Of a stretch of 64,000 nucleotides of DNA, positions 1-10,501 are shown in pieces. The stretch comes from Bordetella genomosp. 10 (lineage in GTDB: Bacteria > Pseudomonadota > Gammaproteobacteria > Burkholderiales > Burkholderiaceae_B), in the NCBI RefSeq assembly GCF_002261225.1, contig NZ_NEVM01000005.1, forward strand, positions 1,612,001-1,676,000. Direction: 5' to 3'. How positions within the stretch are numbered: the stretch's first letter is position 1; the number at the start of each line of letters is the position of its first letter. Position numbers and translations under genes: made by a program. The notes under the pieces are model-generated. The model saw only the letters and a program-made list of their open reading frames with translations, was not told the origin of the DNA and made no database searches.

Positions 1-25
1 TCTCTACTCACTTACATAACAACCA

Positions 26-1951
<1,926 letters not shown>

Positions 1952-2052
1952 GATGGATTACCTTGAAAAATTATGTTCTGAAAAATGGAAAGGAAAAATT
2001 CGTTCCAGGACTAAGTAGTGGCTACCGCTGACTTTTCAAGCTTTTCAGGCAT

Positions 2053-2466
2053 TTATTGCGTCGATGCCGCCGCCGGCGGCGCGGACGGCTCGGTCCGCAG
2101 GCGCTGAACCGCGCCGGCGAATTGCGGCAGGCCGGGCCAGCCGGAAATCCGCCCCAGGCGCTTGCCGCGCCGGAACATCATGAAAGCCGGCACGCCATGC
2201 AGCGAAAACCGCTGCCCCAGCGCCACGTCGTCGTACACGTTGCATTCGAACCAGGTGAGGCCCAGCTCCAGCAGGGCGTCCTTGTGCAGCATGGCGGTCT
2301 GCTTGAACACGTTGCAGTTGTAGCAGTCGGCGCCCCACAGGAAGACGCAGCGCAGGTCGTCGCCGGGCGCCTGCACGACCTCGCGGTCGAAACTGGCGCT
2401 GTCGACGGCGCGCATGCCGAAGACGGCGAAGATCTGCGTCGGGTCGAAGGCCTGGGAAGCGGACAT
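2053..2466 (-). CDS. Thioredoxin-like protein with CYNC motif, between grpE and dnaK
   Basis: A 137-residue thioredoxin-fold protein with no signal peptide, so cytoplasmic. The redox motif reads WGADCYNCNVFK where thioredoxin has WCGPCK, so it is CxxC but with Tyr-Asn inside. The cis-proline loop is visible as LHGVPAFMMFRRG. It lies only 13 bp after grpE, so it is co-transcribed with the GrpE/DnaK chaperones and should share their heat induction. From the fold and context I infer a redox or co-chaperone role under heat or oxidative stress. Substrates cannot be read from the sequence. Confidence 0.85.
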   Translation of the reverse strand: MSASQAFDPTQIFAVFGMRAVDSASFDREVVQAPGDDLRCVFLWGADCYNCNVFKQTAMLHKDALLELGLTWFECNVYDDVALGQRFSLHGVPAFMMFRRGKRLGRISGWPGLPQFAGAVQRLRTEPSAPPAAASTQ

Positions 2467-2479
2467 GGACGGGGCCCGC

Positions 2480-3040
2480 TCAGCCTTGGCCGGCCGAAAC
2501 CATGACCAGCGCCGGACGCAGCACGCGGTCGGCGATCAGGTAGCCCTTCTGCAGGGTCTGCACCACCGTGTTGGCGGGCTGGTCGGACGGCACGGACGAA
2601 ATCGCCTGGTGCTGGTGGGGGTCGAACTTCTCACCGGCGGCCGGGGCGATTTCGATCAGGCGGTTGCGCTCGAAGGCGCTGCTGAGCTGCTTGAGGGTGC
2701 TTTCCACGCCCTCGCGCATGATTTCCAGGGTCTGCTCCTGCTGAGCAAGGGCGGCTTCCAGGCTGTCCTTGACGGGCACCAGGCTTTCGGCGAAGGACTC
2801 GATGCCGAACTTGTGGGCCTTGGAGACGTCTTCCTGCGCGCGGCGGCGGATGTTTTCCGCCTCGGCGCGGGTGCGCAGCAACTGGTCATAGTGTTCGGTG
2901 GCCTTGGCCTGCGCCTCGGCCAACTGGGCTTGCAGCGCCAGCAGGGGATCGGCGGGCGCGGCGGCGTCGCCGGACGCGGGGGCCTGGCTGGCGGGGTCGA
3001 TCTCGGGCCCTTTATCGGCAGGCTCGTTCTGTGCCGTCAT
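2480..3040 (-). CDS. grpE: Nucleotide exchange factor GrpE
   Basis: Nucleotide exchange factor that releases ADP from DnaK and acts as the thermosensor of the Hsp70 cycle. The 186-residue product has a Pro/Ala-rich acidic N-terminus, a long helical coiled-coil segment ([24 protein letters not shown]), the conserved [14 protein letters not shown] stretch, and a C-terminal beta domain ending in [17 protein letters not shown], which matches the family signature. A clear sigma-32 type promoter lies 40-70 bp upstream (3080-3107). It is the first gene of grpE / thioredoxin-like / dnaK. Confidence 0.97.
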   Translation of the reverse strand: MTAQNEPADKGPEIDPASQAPASGDAAAPADPLLALQAQLAEAQAKATEHYDQLLRTRAEAENIRRRAQEDVSKAHKFGIESFAESLVPVKDSLEAALAQQEQTLEIMREGVESTLKQLSSAFERNRLIEIAPAAGEKFDPHQHQAISSVPSDQPANTVVQTLQKGYLIADRVLRPALVMVSAGQG

Positions 3041-3079
3041 AGGAAAGTTCCTCCGGAAACAAATGGCGTTCGCGAACCA

Positions 3080-3107
3080 GTATGGGGGTCAAAGCCCGCG
3101 TTTCAAG
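3080..3107 (-). promoter_or_regulatory. Sigma-32 (RpoH) heat-shock promoter of grpE
   Basis: On the minus strand the -35 element is CTTGAAA (3101-3107) and the -10 element is CCCCATAC (3080-3087), with a 13-base spacer. This is essentially the heat-shock sigma factor consensus (CTTGAAA, 13-ish bases, CCCCATNT). Transcription would begin about 30 bases before the grpE ATG. No CIRCE element, the HrcA operator, is visible here, so this unit looks driven by RpoH. Confidence 0.9.
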
Positions 3108-3449
3108 CGGGGGCATCGCGGAAAATGCGAAAAAAACCAACTATCCGGGGATTTGGTCGGCCGGGTGGAATAAATAATTGATTTTTTTGTATTTTTCCCA
3201 GGGCCGGCGGGAACGAAGGGGGCGGTGTGGCCCCCGCAGGGACCGTGGCACGCGCCGCGCCGGCCAGCGGCGGGCAGTGGCGGGCAGTGGCTCATGGCCG
3301 GGCCACCGGGCCTGATCGGCGCAGCCATCACGGGAACGACAAGACCACGCCGCCGCCCCAGGGGGCAGCGGCGGATTCGGGACACACGACGAGACCGCCC
3401 CGGTCGGCTCGGACGCGCCCGGGCGCCCAAGCCCCGGCGCCCGCTCAGC
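3108..3449. other. Intergenic stretch between grpE and the 60-residue gene
   Basis: Apart from the grpE heat-shock promoter at its left edge I see no gene here. It has an A/T-rich patch (about 3165-3200), then very GC-rich sequence with a 6-bp hairpin (GGGGGC 3218-3223, GCCCCC 3230-3235, six-base loop) that lacks a T-run and so is a poor intrinsic terminator. Open frames in the GC-rich part have Arg/Pro/Gly-rich translations typical of non-coding high-GC DNA. Confidence 0.6.
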
Positions 3450-3632
3450 TTAGGAACGGCGCCGCGGTTCCGGATCGACGGCGATAGGATCGCTGGCCGG
3501 GAAGGTTTCCTCCAGCGCCTCGTCCAGGTCGCGTTCCACGACCGGCTCGCGGGCGGGCTTTCCGGCGGGGGGCTTGCCCACGGGCGGCTTGGCCGGCTTG
3601 CGGGGTTCGGGGGTATGCGCAGGCTTGCTCAT
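3450..3632 (-). CDS. Small conserved-type protein with EETFPASDP motif
   Basis: A 60-residue protein: a basic Pro/Lys-rich N-terminal half (repeated KPPxGKP) and an acidic end containing DLDEALEETFPASDPIAVDP. The ETFPASDP block recurs in many short proteobacterial proteins of unknown function, which supports a real gene. I start it at the ATG at 3632, where GGGAG sits at normal spacing, rather than at the in-frame ATG 12 codons upstream. It lies 51 bp after hemH on the same strand and may be its last co-transcribed gene. Confidence 0.6.
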   Translation of the reverse strand: MSKPAHTPEPRKPAKPPVGKPPAGKPAREPVVERDLDEALEETFPASDPIAVDPEPRRRS

Positions 3633-3683
3633 GATCGGCTCCCAGTGCGAAAGACAGGACACGACCATGGTAACGCCGGGCGG

Positions 3684-4772
3684 CTACTTCAAGGCGGGCC
3701 ACCCCTGCAGATTGCGCTGCACCAGGTCGGCCAGCGCGCCGATCCAGACCGAGTCGTCGTTCACGGCCGGGATGTAACGGAAGCGCGTGCCCCCCTCCTG
3801 AAGAAAGGCGTCGCGGCACTCCTGGCCGATTTCCTCCAGCGTTTCCAGGCAGTCCGCCAGGAAGCCCGGGCAGACGACGTCCACCTCTTTCACGCCCTGG
3901 CGCGCCAGTTCGCGCAGCGTCGGCTCGGTATAGGGCTCCAGCCAGCGCGCGGCCCCGAAACGGCTCTGGAACGTCACCTCGACCTGTTCCGGCATCAGGC
4001 CGAGCCGCTCGCGCAGCAGCCGCCCTGTGCGCAGGCAGTCCTGGTAATAGGGATCGCCCAGCTCGATCGAATAATGCGGCAGGCCATGGAAGCTCATCAC
4101 CAGCTTCTGCGGCCGCCCGTGGTCGCGCCAATAGGACTCGATGCGCGAGACCAGGGCCTCCAGGTAGCCGGCATCGTCATGGAAACGCTTGATGAACCGC
4201 AGTTCCGGCTGGTTGCGCAGCCGCGCGGCGTGGCGCGTGACGGCATCGACCACCGTGGCCGTGGTGCTGGCGGCGTACTGGGGATACAGGGGCACCACCA
4301 GGATGCGCTCGCAGCCGGCGGCGCGCAGCCGGTCGATGGCGGACGGAATGGAGGGATTGCCGTAGCGCATGCCCAACTCGACCTCGACCTGCAGGCCATG
4401 CCGCGCCAGCAGGCCGGCCAGCCCTTCGGCCTGGCGCCGGCTGTACACCAGCAGCGGCGATCCGCCGTCCATCCAGATGCCGCGGTAGCGCGGCACCAGC
4501 TTCTTGGGCCTGGCGCGCAGCACCATTCCATGCAGGATGGGCTTCCAGAGATAGCGGGGTATCTCGATCACCCGCGGATCGGACAGGAATTCGGCCAGGT
4601 AGCGCCGGATGGCCGGCGCCGTGGGTTCGTCCGGCGTGCCCAGGTTGACCAGCAGGACGCCGGTTTTCCCGGGACCGGCCGGCGTCTGCTCCGCGAAAGG
4701 GTCTTTCTGCTCGGCTTCCGGCAGGAAACGTTCCGGCCAGATGTATTTGAACGCGCGCAAGAACACTGTCAC
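3684..4772 (-). CDS. hemH: Ferrochelatase HemH
   Basis: Inserts Fe2+ into protoporphyrin IX, the last step of heme synthesis. The 362-residue product has the N-terminal GVLLVNLGTPDEPT signature, the conserved catalytic His in MSFHGLP, and the downstream Glu-containing FGAARWLEPYTEPTL segment, all in family order. There is no transmembrane tail. It lies 51 bp after hrcA on the same strand, so a heme enzyme sits inside the heat-shock gene neighbourhood and may be read through from hrcA. Confidence 0.96.
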   Translation of the reverse strand: MTVFLRAFKYIWPERFLPEAEQKDPFAEQTPAGPGKTGVLLVNLGTPDEPTAPAIRRYLAEFLSDPRVIEIPRYLWKPILHGMVLRARPKKLVPRYRGIWMDGGSPLLVYSRRQAEGLAGLLARHGLQVEVELGMRYGNPSIPSAIDRLRAAGCERILVVPLYPQYAASTTATVVDAVTRHAARLRNQPELRFIKRFHDDAGYLEALVSRIESYWRDHGRPQKLVMSFHGLPHYSIELGDPYYQDCLRTGRLLRERLGLMPEQVEVTFQSRFGAARWLEPYTEPTLRELARQGVKEVDVVCPGFLADCLETLEEIGQECRDAFLQEGGTRFRYIPAVNDDSVWIGALADLVQRNLQGWPALK

Positions 4773-4823
4773 CTCGTTGTGAACGCGGCGCCGGCGCCCC
4801 GCGCGCCGGCGCTGACGCGGGTG

Positions 4824-5828
4824 TTATTGGTTATGGCTCAAGGCGTTGGACAGCAGGCGGGCCGTAATGTCGACGATGGGGATGACCCGCTCGTAGGCCA
4901 TGCGCGTCGGACCGATGACCCCCAGCGTGCCCACCACCTTGCCGTCGACGCCGTAGGGCGCGGTGATAACCGAAACCTCTTCGACGGGCATCAACTGCGA
5001 ATCGCCGCCTATATATATCTGCACGCCCTGGGCCCGGCTGGACACGTCCAGCAACTGCAACAGGTCCGTCTTCTTCTCGAACAGGGAGAACATCTTGCGC
5101 AGGCGATCCATGTCGGAAGCGATGTCCGTCACTTCCAGCAGCTTGCGCTCGCCCGAGATCACGACCGAATCGCCCTCTTCCACCGCCTCGGCGCCGGCCT
5201 CGGCCGCCGCCTGCATCAGGCGCGTGATGTCCTCGCGCAGTTGCGCCAGTTCCGTCGACAGGGTGCGGCGCACCGCGTCGAAGGACTTGCCGGCGAAGTG
5301 GACGTTGAAGAAATTGGCCGCCTCGACCAGCTCGTGCTCCGCATAATCGCGCTGCACGAAGAGGATGCGGTTCTGCACGTCGCCGTCGGGCGTGACGATG
5401 ATCAGCAGCACGCGCTTGTCCGACAGGCGGATGAACTCGATCTGGCGGAACACCTGGGTGCGCTTGGGCGTCAGCACCACGCCGGCGAACTGCGTCAGGT
5501 TCGACAGCAGCGCCGCCGCCGCGTTGACCGCCCGCGAGGGTTCGGCCGCCGTCAGCATCTCGCCCATATGGGCCGGCTGCATCTCGTAGCCGCGCACCGC
5601 CAGCAGCGAATCGACGAACAGGCGGTAGCCGCGCGGCGTCGGCACGCGGCCGGACGAGGTATGGGGGCTGTGGATCAGGCCGCTCTCCTCCAGGTCCGCC
5701 ATGACGTTGCGTATGGTGGCCGGAGACAGGTCGAAGACCTTGGACAGCGTGCGCGAGCCGACGGGCTGTCCATCGGCGATATAGCGTTCAATCAACGCCT
5801 TCAGTAGTGCGCGTGCGCGGTCGTCCAT
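4824..5828 (-). CDS. hrcA: Heat-inducible transcription repressor HrcA
   Basis: Repressor of chaperone operons that binds CIRCE elements, with activity set by GroEL. The 334-residue product has an N-terminal winged helix ([28 protein letters not shown]) followed by the HrcA motif [21 protein letters not shown], then the GAF-like core and the C-terminal motif [18 protein letters not shown]. Its ATG faces nadK across a 118-bp divergent region. No CIRCE sequence is visible in this window, so its targets (probably groESL) lie elsewhere. Confidence 0.97.
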   Translation of the reverse strand: MDDRARALLKALIERYIADGQPVGSRTLSKVFDLSPATIRNVMADLEESGLIHSPHTSSGRVPTPRGYRLFVDSLLAVRGYEMQPAHMGEMLTAAEPSRAVNAAAALLSNLTQFAGVVLTPKRTQVFRQIEFIRLSDKRVLLIIVTPDGDVQNRILFVQRDYAEHELVEAANFFNVHFAGKSFDAVRRTLSTELAQLREDITRLMQAAAEAGAEAVEEGDSVVISGERKLLEVTDIASDMDRLRKMFSLFEKKTDLLQLLDVSSRAQGVQIYIGGDSQLMPVEEVSVITAPYGVDGKVVGTLGVIGPTRMAYERVIPIVDITARLLSNALSHNQ

Positions 5829-5872
5829 GGCGCTATTCTAAGGAATCTTTTTGCAACGGTGCCAATTTTGTC

Positions 5873-5901
5873 CTGCAAAGGGAAATATGGCCCCATATAA
5901 T
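5873..5901 (+). promoter_or_regulatory. Candidate promoter for nadK
   Basis: The divergent hrcA-nadK gap has a perfect TATAAT (5896-5901), with only a weak -35 match (TGCAAA) at 17-bp spacing. The same stretch overlaps CTGCAAA (5873-5879) and CCCCATAT (5891-5898), an imperfect heat-shock type arrangement with an 11-bp spacer. Either reading places a start site about 40 bases before the nadK ATG. Which sigma factor is used is uncertain. Confidence 0.4.
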
Positions 5902-5946
5902 CGACTCGACATAGTATTGAATTTTGATCCCCATCGGCGCCAGACC

Positions 5947-6846
5947 ATGCATTTTCCCACCGTCGCTCTGATCGGCAGGCACCAGGACACCGGGCTGGAC
6001 GCGCCTTTGCGTTCGCTCGCCCATATGCTGACGCAGGCCGGCCGCGCGGTGCTGATCGAAGCGGACACCGCCCGCAATACCGGCCTGGGCGAATACCCGG
6101 TCGCCACCCTGGACGAGATCGGCAAGCAGGCCTCCCTGGCCATCGTCATGGGCGGCGACGGCACCATGCTGGGCGCCGCGCGCTACCTGGCGCCGTTCGG
6201 CGTGCCGCTGGTCGGCGTCAACCATGGCCGCCTGGGCTTCATCACCGACGTTCCGCTGCAGGATGCGCAGAACGCGCTGGCGCGCGTGCTGGAAGGCAAT
6301 TTCGTCGCCGAGGACCGCATGCTGCTGCAGGGCAACATCTGGCGCGGCGACAAGGAAATGTACTCGGCCTCGGCGCTGAACGACGTGGTGCTCAACCGCG
6401 CCGGCCGCGGCGGGATGATCGAGGTGCGCGTCGAGCTCGACGGCGTTTTCATGTACACCCTGCGCGCCGACGGCCTGATCGTCGCCACGCCGACCGGCTC
6501 CACCGCCTACGCGCTGTCGGCCAACGGCCCCATCCTGCATCCGGGCATCGCCGCCATGCTGCTGGTGCCGGTGGCGCCGCAAACCCTGTCCAACCGCCCC
6601 ATCGCCCTGCCGGTCACCAGCGAGCTGAGCATGACCGTCACCGCCATGGGCCGGGTCGAAAGCGGCGCGTCCTGTCACTTCGACATGCAGACCTGGTCCG
6701 ACCTTCAACCCGGCGACCGCATCGCCGTTCGCCGCGCGCCGCACACCATCCGCTTCCTGCATCCCGAGGGCTACAGCTTCTTCACCACGCTGCGCCGCAA
6801 GCTGCACTGGAACCTGATGCCCCAAGGGACCGAGACGCCCGAATAA
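5947..6846 (+). CDS. nadK: NAD kinase
   Basis: Phosphorylates NAD+ to NADP+ in the cytoplasm. The 299-residue product has the GGDG motif (VMGGDGTMLGAAR), the NHGRLGFITD segment and the substrate loop TPTGSTAYALSANGPI, the three hallmark regions of the family. I start at MHFPTVALIG; an upstream in-frame ATG would add 32 residues with no family resemblance. recN follows after 12 bp, so nadK-recN is probably one transcript, an arrangement common in beta-proteobacteria. Confidence 0.96.
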   Translation: MHFPTVALIGRHQDTGLDAPLRSLAHMLTQAGRAVLIEADTARNTGLGEYPVATLDEIGKQASLAIVMGGDGTMLGAARYLAPFGVPLVGVNHGRLGFITDVPLQDAQNALARVLEGNFVAEDRMLLQGNIWRGDKEMYSASALNDVVLNRAGRGGMIEVRVELDGVFMYTLRADGLIVATPTGSTAYALSANGPILHPGIAAMLLVPVAPQTLSNRPIALPVTSELSMTVTAMGRVESGASCHFDMQTWSDLQPGDRIAVRRAPHTIRFLHPEGYSFFTTLRRKLHWNLMPQGTETPE

Positions 6847-6858
6847 CGCCCCTCGAAC

Positions 6859-8502
6859 ATGCTGCGCACCCTGCATATCCGGGATTTTGTCATCGTCGAC
6901 CAGGCCGATATCCATTTCGGCCCGGGCTTCACGGTTTTCTCCGGCGAAACCGGCGCCGGAAAATCGATTCTGATCGACGCCCTGGCGTTGACGCTGGGCG
7001 GCCGCGCCGATGCCGGCGTGCTGCGCGAGGGCGCGGCGCGCGCGGACGTCAGCGCGGTATTCGACACCCCGGAACACCTGCGCGCCTGGCTGGCCGAGCG
7101 CGAAATCGAAGCCGAGGAAGAACTGGTCCTGCGCCGCGTGGTCGACCCGCAGGGCCGCAGCCGGGCCTTCATCAACGGCGTGCCCGCCACCGTCGCGCAA
7201 CTGCGCGAACTGGGCGACAGCCTGGTCGACATCCACGGCCAGCACGCGCACCAGAGCCTGATGCGCGCCGACGCGCAGCGCGACCTGCTGGACACCCACG
7301 GCGGCCACGGCGACCTGCGCGGCGCGGTGGCCCAGGCATGGAAGACCTGGCGCGAACGCCTCAAGCAACTGGAGGCGGCCGAGCGCGACAGCGCGTCCCG
7401 CGAGGCCGAGCGCGAGCGCCTGGCCTGGCAGGCCGGCGAGCTGGAGCGCCTGGCGCCGCAGCCGGGCGAATGGGAAACCTTGCAGACCGAGCACAGCCGC
7501 CTGTCGCATGCGCAGTCGCTGCTGGACGGCGCCGCCCAGGCCATCGAGGCGCTGGATGGAGAGGACGATTCGGCGAGCAACCGGGTCAACGCCGCCCTGC
7601 ACCTGCTGCAACAGCAATTGCGCCACGATCCGGCGCTGCGCGGGGTCTGCGAAGAGCTGGAATCGGCCAGCATCGCCATCACCGAAGCCGTGTCCGACCT
7701 CAACAACTACGTCAGCAAGGTCGAGCTGGACCCGGCGCGCCTGGCCCAGGCCGAGCAGCGCCTGAGCGACGTCTTCGAGACCGCCCGCAAGTTCAAGGTG
7801 GAACCGGAAACCCTGCCGCAACTGAGCGCGGACCTGCGCCGGCAACTGGACGCCTTGCAGGCAGCCGGCGACGTCGGCACGCTGCGCAAACAGACCGAGT
7901 CGGCGCAGGCCGACTACGCCAAGGCCGCCGCCAAATTGACGGCGGCGCGCCGCAAGACCGCCAAGGACCTGGGCAAGCTGGTGACGCAGGCCATGCAGAC
8001 CCTGGCGATGCAAGGCGGCCGCTTCGAGGTGGAAGTGGGGGCCGGCGCGCCCTCGGCGCAGGGCGACGACGTCGTCGAATTCCAGGTGGCGGGGCACGCC
8101 GGCGTGACGCCGCGCCCCCTGGCCAAGGTGGCGTCGGGCGGCGAACTGTCGCGGATTTCGCTGGCGCTTTCGGTCATCGCCAGCAGCGCGGCGCGCGTCC
8201 CCACCCTGATCTTCGACGAGGTCGACAGCGGGGTGGGCGGCGCGGTCGCGGAAGTGGTCGGCCGCCTGCTGGGCGAACTGGGCCAGCGCCACCAGGTCCT
8301 GTGCGTGACCCACCTGCCCCAGGTGGCGGCGCGCGGCGGCGCCCACTACCGCGTCAGCAAGGCCGAAAGCAAGGGGACGACGCAGTCACGCATCACCGAG
8401 CTGGACGCCTCGGACCGCGTGGAGGAAATCGCCCGCATGCTGGGCGGCATCCGGATTACGGACACCACCCGCAAGCATGCGCGGGAGATGCTGGCGACCT
8501 GA
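6859..8502 (+). CDS. recN: DNA repair protein RecN
   Basis: SMC-like ATPase of double-strand break repair that tethers DNA ends. The 547-residue product (E. coli RecN is about 553) has Walker A GETGAGKSI near residue 30, a long central helical region rich in Glu/Arg/Ala that would form the coiled coil, the ABC signature VASGGELSRISLAL, and Walker B TLIFDEVDSGVGG. It is probably co-transcribed with nadK and converges on fur, leaving only 26 bp between the two stops. Confidence 0.97.
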   Translation: MLRTLHIRDFVIVDQADIHFGPGFTVFSGETGAGKSILIDALALTLGGRADAGVLREGAARADVSAVFDTPEHLRAWLAEREIEAEEELVLRRVVDPQGRSRAFINGVPATVAQLRELGDSLVDIHGQHAHQSLMRADAQRDLLDTHGGHGDLRGAVAQAWKTWRERLKQLEAAERDSASREAERERLAWQAGELERLAPQPGEWETLQTEHSRLSHAQSLLDGAAQAIEALDGEDDSASNRVNAALHLLQQQLRHDPALRGVCEELESASIAITEAVSDLNNYVSKVELDPARLAQAEQRLSDVFETARKFKVEPETLPQLSADLRRQLDALQAAGDVGTLRKQTESAQADYAKAAAKLTAARRKTAKDLGKLVTQAMQTLAMQGGRFEVEVGAGAPSAQGDDVVEFQVAGHAGVTPRPLAKVASGGELSRISLALSVIASSAARVPTLIFDEVDSGVGGAVAEVVGRLLGELGQRHQVLCVTHLPQVAARGGAHYRVSKAESKGTTQSRITELDASDRVEEIARMLGGIRITDTTRKHAREMLAT

Positions 8503-8528
8503 CTATTGGCGGCCTGACGGCAGCCGAA

Positions 8529-8948
8529 TCAGCGCTTGCCGCTGCAGTCGCTGCAGACGCCGTAGAGCACCATGGCGTGCGATTCCAGCGTGAAGCCGTT
8601 GTCCTTGGCCACCTTGTGCTGGCGCTTTTCGATGTCCGTATCGGAAAATTCCACGACTTTTCCGCAGTTGGTGCAGATCAGGTGGTCGTGGTGGTCGCCG
8701 TCGTTCAACTCGAAAACGGCCTTGCCGCTGTCGAACTGGCTGCGCGCCAGGATGCCGGCCTGTTCGAACTGGGTCAGCACCCGGTAGACGGTGGCCAGGC
8801 CGATTTCCACGTTCTCGTTGATGAGGGCGCGGTAGACGTCTTCCGCGCTAAGATGGCGCTGCTCCGCCTTGCGGAAAATGTCCAGGATCTTCAGGCGAGG
8901 AAACGTCGCCTTCAAACCCATGGTCTTCAATTCGCTTTGATCGGTCAT
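8529..8948 (-). CDS. fur: Ferric uptake regulator Fur
   Basis: Iron-sensing repressor that binds Fe2+ and closes iron-uptake promoters. The 139-residue product has the winged helix ([12 protein letters not shown] ... [17 protein letters not shown]), the His-rich metal site [10 protein letters not shown] with the CTNCGK CxxC pair, and a second CSDC pair near the C-terminus. It is divergent from bamE, the classic fur-omlA arrangement. Two likely Fur operators are present downstream (17271-17309 and 29839-29857), so this gene probably controls units inside the same window. Confidence 0.97.
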   Translation of the reverse strand: MTDQSELKTMGLKATFPRLKILDIFRKAEQRHLSAEDVYRALINENVEIGLATVYRVLTQFEQAGILARSQFDSGKAVFELNDGDHHDHLICTNCGKVVEFSDTDIEKRQHKVAKDNGFTLESHAMVLYGVCSDCSGKR

Positions 8949-9104
8949 GGTGTGTTAATTTCCGCTGCGCCGACGCCGGAGGGCAGCCGTAGCCGGCCCG
9001 CCGCCGACGGGCACGCCGGGCAGAGCCTGTCCGCCGTCAGCACTGGATTTGATTTAAACCTTTATGATACCGGTTTTGCCAGTATCCATTACGGGGGCCC
9101 GTTA

Positions 9105-9659
9105 GTGTCCACCATCGTCCGCATCTCTTCGCGCCGCCTGCAGGCGGGTTTTGCCGCCGCAACCATCGTTTTTGCGCTGGCCGGCTGCGCATCCGGAAAA
9201 TGGGGGTTCCCCTATAAGGCTCCGGTCCAGCAAGGCAACTGGGTGACCAGCGAGCAGGTCGCCCTGCTGCAAGTCGGCATGACCCGCGAGCAAGTCCGCT
9301 TCGCGCTCGGCAGTCCCACCCTCACCAGCGTGCTGCACGCCGACCGCTGGGATTTCCCGTACTACTACAAGCCCGGCTACGGCAAGCCGCAGGAACGCAA
9401 GTTCACCGTCTGGTTCCAGGATGACAAGCTGGTGCGTTGGCAGGGGGACGAACAGCCCGACCTGCAACCTTTCCAGTTGGCCAACCAGGACGTCAAGCGC
9501 GCCGACGCGGAGAACCGCCAGACGCTGGAAGACGCCCAGCGCGCCAAGGACGCCGACAAGTCGCACGGCAACGTGACGATCTCGCCGCCCACGCCGACCG
9601 ACTCCACGACGCCGGGCGCCGTCCCCACCCCGGGCATGAGCTCGCCGCAGCCGCTGTAA
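9105..9659 (+). CDS. bamE: Outer membrane assembly lipoprotein BamE (SmpA/OmlA)
   Basis: Small lipoprotein of the BAM complex that folds outer-membrane beta-barrels. I start at the GTG at 9105; the product begins [12 protein letters not shown], then has a hydrophobic stretch and the lipobox LAGC with Cys at residue 28, so it is lipidated after export. The SmpA/OmlA core is recognised from [18 protein letters not shown] and the [12 protein letters not shown] segment. The 184-residue length is longer than in E. coli because of a Pro/Thr/Ser-rich tail of about 50 residues, common in beta-proteobacteria. Confidence 0.92.
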   Translation: MSTIVRISSRRLQAGFAAATIVFALAGCASGKWGFPYKAPVQQGNWVTSEQVALLQVGMTREQVRFALGSPTLTSVLHADRWDFPYYYKPGYGKPQERKFTVWFQDDKLVRWQGDEQPDLQPFQLANQDVKRADAENRQTLEDAQRAKDADKSHGNVTISPPTPTDSTTPGAVPTPGMSSPQPL

Positions 9660-9684
9660 AACCATCGATTCGAAGGACTTCATT

Positions 9685-10476
9685 ATGCGCATCGCAATCG
9701 CCGGCGCGAGCGGCCGCATGGGCCGCATGCTCGTCGAAGCCGTGCTCGGCGCCCCGGGCATGGAATTGGCCGTGGCGCTGGACCGCCAGGGAAGCGCCGG
9801 CATCGGCACGGACGCCGGGGCCTTCCTGGGCCGCGATACCGGCGTGCGCATCACCGACGACCTGGACGCGCTGGCCCAGGCCGACTGCCTGATCGACTTC
9901 ACGCGTCCCGAAGGCACGCTGACGCACCTGGACGCCTGCGTGCGCCACAAGGTGAAGATGGTGATCGGCACCACCGGCTTCGACGAGGCCGGCCGCGCCG
10001 CCATCCAGCGCGCCAGCCAGGACATCGCCATCGTGTTCGCGCCGAACATGAGCATCGGCGTCAACGCGACGTTGAAGGTGCTGGACCTCGCCGCACGCAT
10101 ACTCAATTCCGGCTACGACGTCGAGGTTTTCGAGGCGCACCATCGCAACAAGGTGGACGCGCCGTCGGGCACCGCGTTGAAAATGGGTGAAACCGTGGCG
10201 AAGGCTTGGGGCGTCGAGCTTCCCGACGTGGCCACCTGGACGCGGCATGGCGAAACGGGCGTGCGCGAACCGGGCACGATAGGTTTCTCCGTGGTGCGCG
10301 GCGGCGATATCGTCGGCGACCATACGGTGTATTTCTGCGGGCCGGGCGAGCGTCTCGAAATCACGCACCGCAGCAGCAGCCGCGCGACCTATGCGCAAGG
10401 CAGCGTGCGCGCGGCGGCCTTCCTGGCGGACAAGACGAGCGGCCTGTACGACATGTCGGCGGTGCTGGGGCTGTAG
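9685..10476 (+). CDS. dapB: 4-hydroxy-tetrahydrodipicolinate reductase
   Basis: NAD(P)H-dependent reductase of the lysine/diaminopimelate pathway. The 263-residue product has the N-terminal dinucleotide motif AGASGRMGR, the [11 protein letters not shown] and APNMSIGVN segments, and the catalytic signature [18 protein letters not shown], followed by [14 protein letters not shown]. It starts 25 bp after bamE on the same strand and may share its transcript. Its stop codon falls in the first copy of a 16-bp tandem duplication. Confidence 0.97.
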   Translation: MRIAIAGASGRMGRMLVEAVLGAPGMELAVALDRQGSAGIGTDAGAFLGRDTGVRITDDLDALAQADCLIDFTRPEGTLTHLDACVRHKVKMVIGTTGFDEAGRAAIQRASQDIAIVFAPNMSIGVNATLKVLDLAARILNSGYDVEVFEAHHRNKVDAPSGTALKMGETVAKAWGVELPDVATWTRHGETGVREPGTIGFSVVRGGDIVGDHTVYFCGPGERLEITHRSSSRATYAQGSVRAAAFLADKTSGLYDMSAVLGL

Positions 10477-10501
10477 TCCTATCAGGCTGTAGTCCTATCA
10501 G
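10470..10501. repeat. Perfect 16-bp tandem duplication across the dapB/murB junction
   Basis: The 16-mer GCTGTAGTCCTATCAG occurs twice back to back (10470-10485 and 10486-10501). The first copy contains the dapB stop (TAG, 10474-10476) and the second contains the convergent murB stop (TCA, 10498-10500). With one copy the two stops would sit 5 bp apart; the duplication separates them without altering either protein. It looks like a recent replication-slippage product. Confidence 0.9.

Noticed and set aside
1952..2052. Second sigma-32 promoter directly before dnaK
   Set aside because: CTTGAAA is present on the minus strand but no CCCCAT-like -10 box follows at the right distance.
3218..3235. 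GC-rich hairpin as a terminator
   Set aside because: No T-run follows on either strand.
3089..3430. 113-codon leftward frame in the grpE upstream region
   Set aside because: It overlaps the sigma-32 promoter, is Arg/Pro/Gly rich and has no recognisable family or RBS.
3225..5807. 860-codon open frame opposite hemH and hrcA
   Set aside because: High-GC DNA leaves antisense frames open; hemH and hrcA on the other strand have clear motifs.
4824..5946. CIRCE operator near hrcA
   Set aside because: No TTAGCACTC-N9-GAGTGCTAA-like repeat is visible.
5833..8346. 837-codon open frame opposite nadK and recN
   Set aside because: Shadow of two well-recognised genes; composition is typical of antisense translation.
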